Shown here piece by piece: positions 35,666 through 44,597 of a stretch of 64,000 bases of DNA. Within the stretch, counting starts at the first letter, position 1. Each line of letters starts with the position of its first letter. The notes under the pieces were generated by a model. The model did no database searches. It saw only the letters and a program-made list of their open reading frames with translations, and was not told the origin of the DNA. The DNA is from JAKJGA01 sp029554345 (GTDB lineage Bacteria; Spirochaetota; UBA4802; JAFGJZ01), in contig DAOPBR010000006.1 of NCBI GenBank assembly GCA_035395685.1, forward strand, positions 1-64,000. The letters are read 5' to 3'. Position numbers and translations under genes: made by a program.

Positions 35666-36457
35666 TTGAATAAAAAAAATATTGGTATTTTGATTATTTT
35701 CAGCCTTTCTATATTCAGTATTTTTTTTGAATTAACAAATGCCGCTGATTCAGATGAAATATTGCAAATGACGGTGGATGAAGAATATAAATCGAAAGAT
35801 ATAGTATTTTATTATAATAGTATTCTTCAGTCAAAAAAAAGTCTTTTTAGAATTATTCGGAAATCCGGCGATGAACCTGAAATCTTAGCTCCGATTTCAA
35901 AAGCAGATAAAGAAAAATATCCAGGGTATGCTGAAGTTGATAGAAAAAATGCTTTCATTAGTATTTTAGATGGATGTCAGTGTCATGGAACTTACGAATT
36001 GATAACTTGTTTTTTTGATTCATCAAAACGGCCGTTTGTTATGGTCGGCGGCACAAAATATAAGGGGAGAAGTTTTGAATTTTTGTTTCCCACTCGTTTG
36101 TATGGATGGGTTAATGTTAGAGAAAATTGTTTTCCTTTAATTAGCTGCAGTGATTTTCTTGCAGACTCAAATGTTCCCGTAAGTGATGTTGTTGAAAATA
36201 TCGTTAAATTTTCTTATGAAGTCCCCCGCACTGGAACAATTGTTAATGTTTACATTAATGAGATATTTCTTAATGAAATTGTATCAAAAAATCCTGTACC
36301 ACAGGATTCTATTGATTATGATTATTCTGTTGAAAAATATAGAAATGATAAACAAGTTGTGAAAGAAGTCGGAATTTTTCTGAAAAATTTAAAGCGGAAA
36401 AGTGTTAAGCTGAAATGGAATGCTGATAAATCTGTATTTGAAAAATTGATAGATTGA
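35666..36457 (+). CDS. Secreted protein of unknown function
   Basis: A 263-residue protein with a strong signal peptide (IGILIIFSLSIFSIFFELT, cleavage after NAA). The mature part is mixed alpha/beta with four cysteines, two of them in DGCQCHG near residue 104. No family is recognised. TTG start at 35666 with GGGAG upstream. The perfect palindrome TTAAAAGAATCTTTTAA (35639-35655) lies just before the ribosome site and could be a weak hairpin or operator. It follows the M23 gene by 48 bases. Confidence 0.65.
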   Translation: MNKKNIGILIIFSLSIFSIFFELTNAADSDEILQMTVDEEYKSKDIVFYYNSILQSKKSLFRIIRKSGDEPEILAPISKADKEKYPGYAEVDRKNAFISILDGCQCHGTYELITCFFDSSKRPFVMVGGTKYKGRSFEFLFPTRLYGWVNVRENCFPLISCSDFLADSNVPVSDVVENIVKFSYEVPRTGTIVNVYINEIFLNEIVSKNPVPQDSIDYDYSVEKYRNDKQVVKEVGIFLKNLKRKSVKLKWNADKSVFEKLID

Positions 36458-36548
36458 TATTTCTGTATCAGGAATTGTTTTGTAAAAAATTAAAAATTTT
36501 CCTGTATCTTATACTTTAATCATCCGTTAATAATGTCAGGATGAGAAA

Positions 36549-37454
36549 ATGAAGAAAATATTGATAACATTTGTTTTGATAATAGCGGCTGTCACAGTTA
36601 ATGGTGAATCTGATGTTATACCGGAAAAATCAGCTGCAGAAATAGAGTCTCCTTCAGCTGATGAGCAGTTTACAGCTTCTGATCTTTTTGAAAAAAATCA
36701 TGTAGTTGGTTTTTACGGAAATCCCAACTCAAAAGTTATGGGAGTTCTCGGACGTTTCTCGAAAGAAAAACTCGCGGAAATGCTGAGAGAAAAAGCTGCT
36801 GAATATGATAAAGTAAACGGCGATAAAGGTGTTATTCCGGCTATATATATAGTTTACGGGACATGTCAGCCTCTGGGTGAAATTAATTTTGTTAAAGATG
36901 AAGTTATTGAGTCATACATTAAGTTCGCTTATGAGAACGGATTTCTTGTTTATATAGATCATCAGATAGGAAAGTATAAAGTTACAGAAGCGGTTGAGAG
37001 AATTCTCCCTTTTTTAAAACATTCTAATGTTCATCTTGCTATTGATGTAGAATGGCGTACCCGCCGTCCGATGAAGGAAATCGGTTCTATTACCGCAGAT
37101 GAGCTAAACGCTGCTCAGAAAACAATGCAGGATTATATGCTTTTAAATAATATAAAAGGAAAACGTCAGCTTGTATTTCATCAGTTTCATAAAAAAATGG
37201 TTCGTAACATTACAAAGGTAAAATCAGACTATGATCCTGTGATGCTGGTTCATTCAACATCAGGCTGGGGAAAGCCCGGCATCAAGATTGCGACACATGA
37301 GCGTAATGCAAAAGTCGTTAATATACCGTACAAGGCTTTTAAGCTTTGGATGCATTATTCCAATAAACGCGGAGTTCATTTTGACCGTCCGATAATGAAA
37401 CCGGAAGAAGTTCTTGCATTATCGCCTCAGCCGGGATTGATTTTGTATCAGTAA
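36549..37454 (+). CDS. Secreted protein, possible TIM-barrel hydrolase-like fold
   Basis: A 301-residue protein with a signal peptide (ILITFVLIIAAVTVNG) and a low-complexity linker. The rest alternates strands and helices: HVVGFYGNPNSKVMGVL, IPAIYIVYGTCQP, GFLVYIDHQIG, HLAIDVEWRT, KRQLVFHQFHKKM. Asp and Glu at the strand ends (IDHQ, IDVEW) look like a barrel active site, but no family is confirmed. ATG start with GGATGAG upstream. The preceding 90 bases hold AT-rich sequence with no certain promoter. Confidence 0.6.
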   Translation: MKKILITFVLIIAAVTVNGESDVIPEKSAAEIESPSADEQFTASDLFEKNHVVGFYGNPNSKVMGVLGRFSKEKLAEMLREKAAEYDKVNGDKGVIPAIYIVYGTCQPLGEINFVKDEVIESYIKFAYENGFLVYIDHQIGKYKVTEAVERILPFLKHSNVHLAIDVEWRTRRPMKEIGSITADELNAAQKTMQDYMLLNNIKGKRQLVFHQFHKKMVRNITKVKSDYDPVMLVHSTSGWGKPGIKIATHERNAKVVNIPYKAFKLWMHYSNKRGVHFDRPIMKPEEVLALSPQPGLILYQ

Positions 37455-37458
37455 TAAT

Positions 37459-37548
37459 ATGCTGAGAAAGAAATATAAAATAATATTATCAATAATCTTA
37501 TTTCTTGTTGCGGGTATAGGGCTGATAATTATTCAATTCTTCATTTAA
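37459..37548 (+). CDS. Putative 29-aa single-helix membrane peptide
   Basis: A short frame starting four bases after the previous stop: basic N-terminus (MLRKKYK) then one hydrophobic helix to the end (IILSIILFLVAGIGLIIIQF). It lacks a clear ribosome site, so translation would depend on coupling. The sequence fits a small membrane peptide, but could also be chance. The 248 bases after it, up to 37796, contain no gene I can support, only a hairpin at 37692. Confidence 0.35.
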   Translation: MLRKKYKIILSIILFLVAGIGLIIIQFFI

Positions 37549-37691
37549 ATTACTGTGACTCTGTTTGGATTTCGAAGATTGCGGAAGTGAATAATCCTGA
37601 TACTGGATAGAATCGGGTGTGGTTTTTTTTGGGGTGGTTGAATCGGGACAAAAAGAAGTATGTACCGGATGGATACTGTTAAATAAAATTT

Positions 37692-37715
37692 CTGGATCTC
37701 TTTCACGAGATCCAG
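37692..37715. terminator. Hairpin in the 37.5-37.8 kb intergenic stretch
   Basis: Perfect 9-bp stem CTGGATCTC / GAGATCCAG with loop TTTCAC. There is no T-run after it on the plus strand, so it may be a weak or Rho-assisted terminator for the preceding secreted-protein gene, or part of an untranslated RNA. Confidence 0.4.
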
Positions 37716-37796
37716 CTGCAATTAATGAGTATTATAACAATCCTTTTTAAAATAAAAAAATAGTTTCAAAAAAACGGACATGATATAAAGGATCAG

Positions 37797-38162
37797 ATGC
37801 TATTTCAATTCGGTACACCTTCTTATATTGAAACTCAGGAGTCACCTAATTCTTATAAGTCTGAAATTATAGATAAGGTTGTAATTTTAAAATATAATGG
37901 GCTTCTTTTTGATATTTATCATTGTACTGATTTAGATAAAGAGATTTTGACACGTATTGAAATTTCATCACCGCAATATAAATTGAAAAATGACTTGTCA
38001 GTTGGAATGTCATTTGATACGGTTTTGGAAAAGTTCGGTTATCCTGATGAAGTAAGTATTGATAAAATGATTTATAATATTAATTCTTATTCTAGGCTGA
38101 CATTCGATTTAAACCTTGATAAAAAAATTGATTTGATTGTTCTTGAAAGTGATGTTGACTGA
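37797..38162 (+). CDS. Hypothetical protein with a BamE/SmpA-like segment
   Basis: A 121-residue protein. Its second half has the pattern LSVGMSFDTVLEKFGYPDEV, like the repeat seen in SmpA/OmlA (BamE) and related small envelope proteins, and the first half FGTPSYIETQES is similar to the start of such a module. No signal peptide is present although relatives usually have one, so it may be a 5'-truncated remnant; the frame is open for 11 codons before the ATG until a TAG. AAAGGA is placed correctly for the ATG at 37797. Followed by a lipoprotein gene. Confidence 0.5.
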   Translation: MLFQFGTPSYIETQESPNSYKSEIIDKVVILKYNGLLFDIYHCTDLDKEILTRIEISSPQYKLKNDLSVGMSFDTVLEKFGYPDEVSIDKMIYNINSYSRLTFDLNLDKKIDLIVLESDVD

Positions 38163-38194
38163 AAAAGATGAATTACTTTTCATTGAGGTATGCA

Positions 38195-38944
38195 ATGGTA
38201 CAAAAAATATTTGCTTTATCGCTCTGTGTTTTTATTTCCGCATGTGTCTTCGGCACAAAAAATATTCAGATAAATGAAGACGATAAATTCGCTCTTGTTT
38301 CAATTTCTTCTAATCATCATGTAAGTTATTATGATTTTTCAAGCCGTGATGAGGAAGATAACGCGATCGGAACATTTAAAATGCCGGGCAAAACTCATGG
38401 CGGAGAGAGTCCTGTTGAAATGACGCGTTCAGATGAAAGGCTTTCGCCTCATCCTGTTTCTGTTTTAATGAAAGGTGTTCTTCCTGCCATTGAACGTGAT
38501 TTCGCATCATCAAAAATTAAACTTATACCGTTTGAAAAAGTTTTAAAAAACAAAAAATATATGTCTGTTGTAAAAAATGAATCATCAGAAGAAAATAACA
38601 TCTATTATCCCGACGGTTTCGGAAGAATAAGCTATGGGAATTCAGCTCTTATGACTTCTTTGTGTCATGAACTTGATGTTTCAGGATTTGTTGTAATCGA
38701 TATTCAGTTCCTGAAAGAACAAAAAAGTGCCGGGTTGAAACATCCCCGCCCAATTTCCGCGGTTGTAGTTCTAACCTGTTCTGTATACAGTAGAAACTCT
38801 AAACTCATTTTGAAAACCGTTGAAATCTCGAAGTCTGAAACATTAGTTGAAAAAACTTATGAAGGATATGATCATGAAGCGCTTGACAAAGAGCTGATTA
38901 AATGTTTTGAGTCTGCTTCATCGGCTCTTTTTTCTAAAATATGA
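38195..38944 (+). CDS. Predicted lipoprotein of unknown function
   Basis: A 249-residue lipoprotein with signal QKIFALSLCVFISAC and lipobox ISAC. The mature part begins with a strand-rich region and later shows SGFVVIDIQFLKE and AVVVLTCSVYSRN, an alternating pattern as seen in TolB/CsgG-like secreted folds, but no family is confirmed. The ATG at 38195 is favoured by GAGG six bases upstream; an ATG at 38168 would add nine residues before the signal. Followed by a hairpin terminator. Confidence 0.65.
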   Translation: MVQKIFALSLCVFISACVFGTKNIQINEDDKFALVSISSNHHVSYYDFSSRDEEDNAIGTFKMPGKTHGGESPVEMTRSDERLSPHPVSVLMKGVLPAIERDFASSKIKLIPFEKVLKNKKYMSVVKNESSEENNIYYPDGFGRISYGNSALMTSLCHELDVSGFVVIDIQFLKEQKSAGLKHPRPISAVVVLTCSVYSRNSKLILKTVEISKSETLVEKTYEGYDHEALDKELIKCFESASSALFSKI

Positions 38945-38956
38945 CTGCTTTTGCGA

Positions 38957-38989
38957 AATACCGCTGCAATTATCAAATGCAGCGGTATT
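38957..38989. terminator. Hairpin terminator between convergent genes
   Basis: Perfect 12-bp stem AATACCGCTGCA / TGCAGCGGTATT with a nine-base loop, between the lipoprotein gene ending at 38944 and the convergent one ending at 38995. T-runs are weak on both sides. Confidence 0.6.
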
Positions 38990-38994
38990 CTGCT

Positions 38995-39384
38995 TTATTC
39001 AAACGTAAAATATGTGGTAAACAAATTGCTTCCGTCCATGTCAAATTTTAGTCCATGCTTATCACTTGCGCTCATCCCAAGTTTTTCAATGTACTTATTT
39101 GCTCCGTCATAATATTCTATCCGGTAGTCGTATTCACCCGGATCGAAGGTGTATTGCTGCCAGCCGAAAGGTCCGTCTGTGTTTCCGTCAAGAATGTTCG
39201 ATCCCCAGTCTCCTGAATACCCGTTAGGTGATTCTACAACATAAAGTGCTGTAATGCTGTATGAGTCAAGCGGAGTAGAGTCTGTGACATAAATTCTGCT
39301 TTCTTCGCTGTCTTCCGCATTACAAGACAGGAGAAATGGAATAACTGCCGCTAGCATCAGCATAATCGTTTTCTGAATTTTCAT
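38995..39384 (-). CDS. Small predicted lipoprotein
   Basis: A 129-residue lipoprotein with signal MLMLAAVIPFLLSC. The mature part, with phrases SITALYVVESPNGYSGDWGS and YTFDPGEYDYRIEYYD, resembles small beta-sandwich surface proteins seen in many Gram-negative genomes, but I cannot name a family. GGAGGAT lies before the ATG. The gene stands alone on the minus strand. Confidence 0.65.
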   Translation of the reverse strand: MKIQKTIMLMLAAVIPFLLSCNAEDSEESRIYVTDSTPLDSYSITALYVVESPNGYSGDWGSNILDGNTDGPFGWQQYTFDPGEYDYRIEYYDGANKYIEKLGMSASDKHGLKFDMDGSNLFTTYFTFE

Positions 39385-39601
39385 TATAATCCTCCTTATG
39401 ATTTTTTATAATACGGGAAAGGCAAGAAACGCGCATCGTGGAAAATACGTAGAGATGAAAAAAAATATTTTTTCCGGAAATAATATAAAGTCGCCCAATA
39501 TGTTAATGCTGTTTGAATTAGAAAATGATGTCATATGCATATAATATCTCTTTATTGCCTGAAAATTTACGGTGAGTTTTTTTATTCTTATCTTTTTTTT
39601 C

Positions 39602-39629
39602 TTGATAAATCCGCAGGCTTTATTAAAAT
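39602..39629 (+). promoter_or_regulatory. Promoter for the nfeD-SPFH operon
   Basis: TTGATA (39602-39607), 16-base spacer, TAAAAT (39624-39629): five of six matches in each box. The expected transcript start near 39636 leaves a 20-base leader with GGAG before the ATG at 39656, which supports that start over the ATG at 39644. The 270 bases upstream hold no other gene. Confidence 0.6.
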
Positions 39630-39655
39630 AAAGAATCTTATAAATGGAGCGTGTT

Positions 39656-40114
39656 ATGCCTTCTCCAGCTTTACTCTGGCTTGCTGCCGGGTTTATCATT
39701 ATCGCACTAGAAATTCTGGTTCCGGGTTTTGTTATCTTCTGGTTCGGTCTTGGCGCAGTGATCACTTCAATCTGCGTGTTCGCGGGTGTGCCGTCAGACG
39801 AAACATTCCCATGGATAATATTTCTTTGCTCGTCGCTTCTTTTTCTGCTTCTGTGGCATTTGTACTTCAAAAAACATTTCGGAAAGAATTTAACTGAAGA
39901 ATCCCGTGATCCGACTTTATTGAATCTGCGGGGTATAGCTAAAACTGCTATAGAACCTCACCGCTCGGGGGAAGTCGAATTGTATTCAGTCTATCACAGT
40001 CTCAAAGAATGGAAGGCTGAATCTGAAGAATCTATCCCTGAAGGTTCTGAGATTGAAGTTATTGAATCGCGCGGAATTAAGCTTCTTGTGAAAAAAATAA
40101 ATGGGGGTAAATAA
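39656..40114 (+). CDS. NfeD-like membrane protein
   Basis: A 152-residue member of the short NfeD (YbbK-partner) family. Two or three N-terminal membrane helices (LWLAAGFIIIALEILVPGF, IFLCSSLLFLLLWHLYF) are followed by a C-terminal OB-fold region (LLNLRGIAKTAIEPHRSGEV, IPEGSEIEVIES). Such proteins pair with SPFH scaffolding proteins in membrane microdomains. The start codon ATG at 39656 has GGAG seven bases upstream. Its stop overlaps the SPFH gene start (TAATG), so translation is coupled. Confidence 0.88.
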   Translation: MPSPALLWLAAGFIIIALEILVPGFVIFWFGLGAVITSICVFAGVPSDETFPWIIFLCSSLLFLLLWHLYFKKHFGKNLTEESRDPTLLNLRGIAKTAIEPHRSGEVELYSVYHSLKEWKAESEESIPEGSEIEVIESRGIKLLVKKINGGK

Positions 40115-40995
40115 TGGAAAAGATTCTTATTGTTGCATTGGCTTTTTTTGCTATTGTCATTTTCTTTAAATGTGTTCGTGTTGTGCCTCAGGCGGAAAAC
40201 TGGGTTGTAGAAAGACTCGGAAAATACGTGGCAACTTTAAATCCGGGGCTGAATCTCATAAACCCGCTTCTTTCTAAAATATCCAAGAAGGTTGATATAC
40301 GTGAACGCGTACTTGATATGCCGCGTCAGGGAATAATCACATCTGATAATGCGATACTTGAAGTGGACGGAGTAGTTTATTTCAAAGTTATGGATCCGTA
40401 TAAATCTTTTTACGGAATTCAGAATCTTGAATGGGCGATTATGAATCTTGCTCAGACCACTCTGCGTTCTATTATGGGTAAAATGACTCTGGACGAATCA
40501 CTATCACTCCGTGAAAAAATAAACAAAGAGCTTCTTGTTGTTCTCGATGACGCGACCGATTCGTGGGGCACTAAAATCACGCGTGTTGAACTTAAAGATA
40601 TCGCGCCTCCGGCAGAGCTCGCGAAAGCGATGGCACTTCAGCTTAAGGCAGAACGCGAAAGACGCGCGCGTGTTCTTGAGGCGGAAGCTAAGAAAGAAGC
40701 CGCAGAGAAAGAAGCGCAGGGTGTCAAACTCGCACAGATTCTTGAAGCAGAAGCGAGAAAGGAATCGGCAATGAGAGATGCTGAGGCGCGTGAGAGACTT
40801 GCTGAAGCCGAAGCCAATGCTGTCAGAATGGTTTCTGAATCGCTGAAATCTACAGGCGGAGATCCTCTTGTTTATCTCATCGGTCAGGAATATGTAAAAG
40901 GTCTCACAAAGATAAGCGAATCGCAGAATGCTAAGTTTATAATGATTCCGCCTGACATTCTTGAGACAGTTAAGGGAATTTTCGGGAAGAAATAA
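40114..40995 (+). CDS. SPFH/Band 7 family membrane scaffold protein (QmcA/YbbK-like)
   Basis: A 293-residue stomatin-like protein: an N-terminal membrane helix (LIVALAFFAIVIFFKCVRV), the SPFH domain with VVERLGKYVATLNPGLNLI and VYFKVMDP, then a long Glu/Ala/Arg-rich coiled coil (about 180-240). It forms oligomers in membrane microdomains and may regulate proteases such as FtsH. Encoded with NfeD in the usual order. A complex hairpin at 41004-41042 may end the transcript. Confidence 0.92.
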   Translation: MEKILIVALAFFAIVIFFKCVRVVPQAENWVVERLGKYVATLNPGLNLINPLLSKISKKVDIRERVLDMPRQGIITSDNAILEVDGVVYFKVMDPYKSFYGIQNLEWAIMNLAQTTLRSIMGKMTLDESLSLREKINKELLVVLDDATDSWGTKITRVELKDIAPPAELAKAMALQLKAERERRARVLEAEAKKEAAEKEAQGVKLAQILEAEARKESAMRDAEARERLAEAEANAVRMVSESLKSTGGDPLVYLIGQEYVKGLTKISESQNAKFIMIPPDILETVKGIFGKK

Positions 40996-41003
40996 AAAAG
41001 ATC

Positions 41004-41165
41004 AAAGGGGCGAAGGTCTCACTCGCCGACCCTCGCCCCTTTGCAACCCCCTCCCGCTCTTTGTCGCGCAGAACTCGCCGAACCGCCTTTGTAAACACGG
41101 CGGATTCGGCTCAGACAGAACTCCTGCGCTCCGATCAGAGATAAATTTGCCTTCGGCAAATTTTG
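41004..41165. other. GC-rich hairpin-bearing intergenic patch 1
   Basis: After the SPFH gene the sequence becomes strikingly GC-rich. A 14-bp composite stem (outer AAAGGGGCGA / TCGCCCCTTT, inner GGTC / GACC) spans 41004-41042 and can act as terminator. It is followed by GTCGCGC-containing sequence and by AAATTTGCC-TTC-GGCAAATTT at 41143-41163. No gene is supported here or in the AT-rich remainder up to 41378. The composition differs sharply from the neighbours. Confidence 0.6.
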
Positions 41166-41378
41166 ATTTTTGTTCTCTCACATATCTAGTACATAAGTTC
41201 TTTGTGTTCTTTTATGATACCTATCAGGTAAATTGACTATTTGATAATTGAAACTAGTGGAATATTGTTATTTAAAAAAATGATGCTTTGTATTTAATTT
41301 ATCATTTATATGAAGTTAGCTGAAATTGCTTTCTATCTTTAATGCAGAATATATATGATTAGATTTTTTAGAGGTTTT

Positions 41379-41720
41379 ATGAAAGTAAAGAATTATTGGA
41401 AAAACTCATTTTTTGTATTGTTGGTTATATTTCTTGTAACTATGGCTATTCTGACCTATTTTACTATTTCAATGGGTATTTCTAATTCTCATCAAAGAGA
41501 AGGTTATTATGCTACGGAAAAAGATTTGATTATCTTTAAAAACGCTAGTATTGGGAAAGTTAAACGCGAAGATATTATAAGATCGCTCAAAGCCAGTAGT
41601 GAAGATATCTCATTAGAGAACAATATGAAAGGGGATCATTTACTTTTGTATCGAACAACTATTTTTTTTGATAAAAATAATCTAATTAAACGATATGGTG
41701 ATTGGGGTTCTGAGGAATAA
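41379..41720 (+). CDS. Small membrane-anchored hypothetical protein
   Basis: A 113-residue protein with one N-terminal membrane helix (SFFVLLVIFLVTMAILTYF) and a soluble C-terminal part (KREDIIRSLKASSEDIS, YRTTIFFDKNNLIKRYGD). The latter has a shape reminiscent of small immunity or BamE-like proteins, but no family is assigned. The ATG at 41379 has GAGG five bases upstream; an ATG 24 bases earlier lacks one. It sits between GC-rich patches 1 and 2. Confidence 0.55.
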   Translation: MKVKNYWKNSFFVLLVIFLVTMAILTYFTISMGISNSHQREGYYATEKDLIIFKNASIGKVKREDIIRSLKASSEDISLENNMKGDHLLLYRTTIFFDKNNLIKRYGDWGSEE

Positions 41721-41737
41721 GATTATAAATTTCAATT

Positions 41738-41863
41738 GGCTACTCACGTCCTGTACGATGCTTCGGGCGCGCGTTACGAGGCGCTTTTATCCGACTTCCT
41801 GTCGGATATTGAAGCGCCTTGATGCCGGTTCTCCTACCATCTTAGTATCTGCCTTCGGCAGAT
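41738..41863. other. GC-rich hairpin-bearing intergenic patch 2
   Basis: Bases 41779-41819 can fold into a two-part stem: AGGCGCTT / AAGCGCCT outside and TATCCGAC / GTCGGATA inside, loop TTCCT. A second hairpin, ATCTGCC-TTC-GGCAGAT, is at 41847-41863. Composition is far more GC-rich than the surrounding genes. It looks like a dispersed structured element, not a gene. Confidence 0.6.
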
Positions 41864-41914
41864 GTTTTAGGTATTATTGCTCTCATTCATCTTACGGCAT
41901 TGTAAAAACCGCTT

Positions 41915-43453
41915 TCATTTGACCCTGATTTTTATTTCCTCCGATAAAGAACAGTTAAGCACATTATCCCATGCTGCAATTCTTAGTCTTATTTCGCGTC
42001 CGCTGAATTTTTTCAAGTTTAAGGTGAATGTTCCCGATTCGCACTTTTGTGCGGTATGGGAATATCTTTCACCGTTTATGAGAAGTTCTATTCTTGAAAG
42101 TCCTGAATCTCCGGTTTCTTTTTCTTCTGCTGAGTAGTCGATTAAATATATGCTGCCTCCGGCAGATTTAATTTTTAAATTAACTTTCTGCGGTTTTGAA
42201 AAATCTTTATGAGTCCGGGCGTTTCCCCATCCGTTTTCAAAAGGATATTTGTTCCGATTAAATTCGGAAAGCCGAATTTTGTGTGAATGGAACTTGTCAT
42301 AACCCTTCAGGTCTATATGAGAAGGTTTGTTTATTCCTATTCCGTCTCTGAAGGCTGACTCGAGAAGGGGAACTGAATCAGGATTATATCCTGCTAAAAG
42401 AGTTTCTACTGTATCGATGGCAACAGAATCTTTTGAGCATAATACGGCATTTGTTAAAATATAGTCGGTTGGCATGTCGTATCCGCCTAAATTCATTGAA
42501 GTGTTAAGCGGGCCTTTTCTGTTGCCGGTGAGTGCGTCCATTATAACCAGGTCAAATTTTCTGCTTCTGTTCATAGCGCAAAGATAATTTATCAGCAGGC
42601 GTATATCTCCGGTTCCCCAACCGTAACCATGATGTCTTGTGCGCTTAATTAATCCCGGAGATAATCCATAATGAAGTTTCAGTGCACCGGTAATGCCGGT
42701 AAAAGCATGTGACTTTAGAATTGGTATTCCGATGTAGACGTCGCAGTAATTGTGGTCTCCTCCGGCCTGTTCTTTTGTACGCAGAAATTTCGGAAGATAT
42801 ACTTTTGTATCTCCGGTTAATGGTTCGTTTACAGTTGTGAAGAAACGGTTTTTTTCATCAATGGAATCAAGGTTCACCAGTTCTGCTTTTGATGAACCGT
42901 CGAGAAAACCGTCTCCATCGGAGTCATAATGTACGGTATTATTTTTTCTTTCAAGCTTGGCATAATAGAAACTTGTTTTTTCTGATTTGCTTGAAGGATT
43001 TTTCTCCGAATAAAAAAGAGCATCAATTATTTTTAGATCAGCACCGTTTTCAAATCCGATAATTTCTCTTACTTTTTCGGCAACATGTTTCACAATTCTG
43101 GGATCGGAAATTATTCCGCGTCCTTTTTCGTTTACGCTTCCATATCCCGGTCCGACCATGTTGACTTTTATTACTACTTTATCTCCGCGCTTAATTATCG
43201 CTGAAAGACCTTTCTTTCCCAGGATCTGTTCAATGACTTCATCTGTCATTTTTCTTACTTCTTCATCCGAAGGCTCTGTTTCAGTGCATGCGAATCCGAC
43301 TTCGGAAAGAGGGGAGTTGTCATTTAGTTCGGAAATTTTAAAAGATTTGCCGTAAACAGCTTCTTTTGCATTGCTCCCTATTCCGCGTGCGGTACATCCG
43401 CTAATAATTGCGCAAACTGAAATGGAAAATATTATTGTTAGTGTTTTTTTCAT
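41915..43453 (-). CDS. DUF362 domain lipoprotein
   Basis: A 512-residue protein with signal TIIFSISVCAIISGC (lipobox ISGC). The DUF362 region spans most of it: VVIKVNMVGPGYGS, LKIIDALFYSEK, IGIPILKSHAFTGITGALK, VIMDALTGNRKGP. DUF362 proteins are often ferredoxin-like or of unknown function; here no CxxCxxC iron-sulfur cluster motif is seen. A C-terminal beta-rich part (about 430-510) looks like an Ig-like module. Followed by four bases to the beta-propeller gene, so the two are probably co-transcribed. Confidence 0.75.
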   Translation of the reverse strand: MKKTLTIIFSISVCAIISGCTARGIGSNAKEAVYGKSFKISELNDNSPLSEVGFACTETEPSDEEVRKMTDEVIEQILGKKGLSAIIKRGDKVVIKVNMVGPGYGSVNEKGRGIISDPRIVKHVAEKVREIIGFENGADLKIIDALFYSEKNPSSKSEKTSFYYAKLERKNNTVHYDSDGDGFLDGSSKAELVNLDSIDEKNRFFTTVNEPLTGDTKVYLPKFLRTKEQAGGDHNYCDVYIGIPILKSHAFTGITGALKLHYGLSPGLIKRTRHHGYGWGTGDIRLLINYLCAMNRSRKFDLVIMDALTGNRKGPLNTSMNLGGYDMPTDYILTNAVLCSKDSVAIDTVETLLAGYNPDSVPLLESAFRDGIGINKPSHIDLKGYDKFHSHKIRLSEFNRNKYPFENGWGNARTHKDFSKPQKVNLKIKSAGGSIYLIDYSAEEKETGDSGLSRIELLINGERYSHTAQKCESGTFTLNLKKFSGREIRLRIAAWDNVLNCSLSEEIKIRVK

Positions 43454-43457
43454 AATA

Positions 43458-44498
43458 TTATTTAGGAGAAGATTCTCCGCAGAAATATTTATATTCTCTT
43501 GAGTTTTCTTCGGTTATTCTTTCGATTTTCATTGTTGTTATATTATAGAGATAGAATCTGAATTTTAATTTTCCGGATCCCGCAAAAAATATAATTCCGT
43601 TAGAATCTGATGTCCATGACGGATAAAGGGCATATTCATCAGCAGGAGTATTGTAAAATCTTTTCATGTTTGTTATAGCGGGTGTTTTTCCGTTAAAATC
43701 GGCGACTACCAAAGGATGACCTTCATAGCCGAAGCGTCCTGCTGAGTTATCGAGTTCAAAAGTAATGTGTTTCTCGTCCGGAGACAGAGTCACGCGGTTC
43801 GGCAGCATTAAAACTTTGTCATCAAAATGAACCAGTTCGTAGCTTCCGGTATTTCCGGGTGAAGGAGAAAGAATGCGTATGAACGGCGGGAAATAAACGC
43901 CGTTATCGGATGATGAAAAAACATATTTCAATACCGATCCCTGACTTGTAGCCACTATTATTCTTCCGTCTTTGAGACCGCAATGCCCGAATTCCGAATA
44001 CTCCGGATTGCTGATGAGTTTTTCTTCACCGGGTTTTGAGTCGATATTTGAAAGATAAATATATCCCCTGTTTTTATCAGGATCATATCTGTTTATTATT
44101 ATGTTATTTTTGCCGTCACGCGTCCATGTCGGATTGTAATCGGCATACTGTCCGCTTGTTAGTTCCCGCAGTCCGCTTCCGTCCGGTTTAACTATGCATA
44201 TCTTTGTTTTCCATTTGGGAATCGGAAGATTTTTGCTGTTTATGATTCTGAAAAACACTATCCATTTTCCGTCCGGAGACCAAGAAGGTTTATAGTCGGG
44301 ATAATTCTGTGTGATACGGAGTTTAGATGAGAGAAATGGATTTCCGGTGTAAATTTCATCATCGATTGTAAATGCTCCGGATACGTTTTTTATAGAAGCG
44401 GCATTATCATTTTCCAGATTGGAAAATGATTGCGGAAATAATGGGATTATTCCTGTTAAAAATGAAGAGAGAATAATTGCTGATAATATTTTCATCAA
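43458..44498 (-). CDS. Secreted TolB-like beta-propeller protein
   Basis: A 346-residue protein with a signal peptide (ILSAIILSSFLTGIIPLF). It carries several WD40-like PD40 repeats: YKPSWSPDGKWIVFF, YNPTWTRDGKNNIII, LSPDEKHITFEL, LYPSWTSDSNGIIFF. Such propellers bind proteins or ligands in the periplasm. It is directly upstream of the DUF362 lipoprotein gene with four bases between, so a shared process is likely. The AraC-7TM regulator upstream could control both; this is inferred from position. Confidence 0.78.
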   Translation of the reverse strand: MMKILSAIILSSFLTGIIPLFPQSFSNLENDNAASIKNVSGAFTIDDEIYTGNPFLSSKLRITQNYPDYKPSWSPDGKWIVFFRIINSKNLPIPKWKTKICIVKPDGSGLRELTSGQYADYNPTWTRDGKNNIIINRYDPDKNRGYIYLSNIDSKPGEEKLISNPEYSEFGHCGLKDGRIIVATSQGSVLKYVFSSSDNGVYFPPFIRILSPSPGNTGSYELVHFDDKVLMLPNRVTLSPDEKHITFELDNSAGRFGYEGHPLVVADFNGKTPAITNMKRFYNTPADEYALYPSWTSDSNGIIFFAGSGKLKFRFYLYNITTMKIERITEENSREYKYFCGESSPK

Positions 44499-44597
44499 GC
44501 CCTCACAATGTTATCTTTTAAATAATTATAAGGCAAACTAATCCGTTTGTCGTCTTTGCCGATTGGCGAATACTTAAAATAAATATTATTCTAAGTT

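Noticed and set aside
39406..39870. 154-codon minus-strand frame near nfeD
   Set aside because: It overlaps the well-supported nfeD gene and its composition is that of an antisense shadow.
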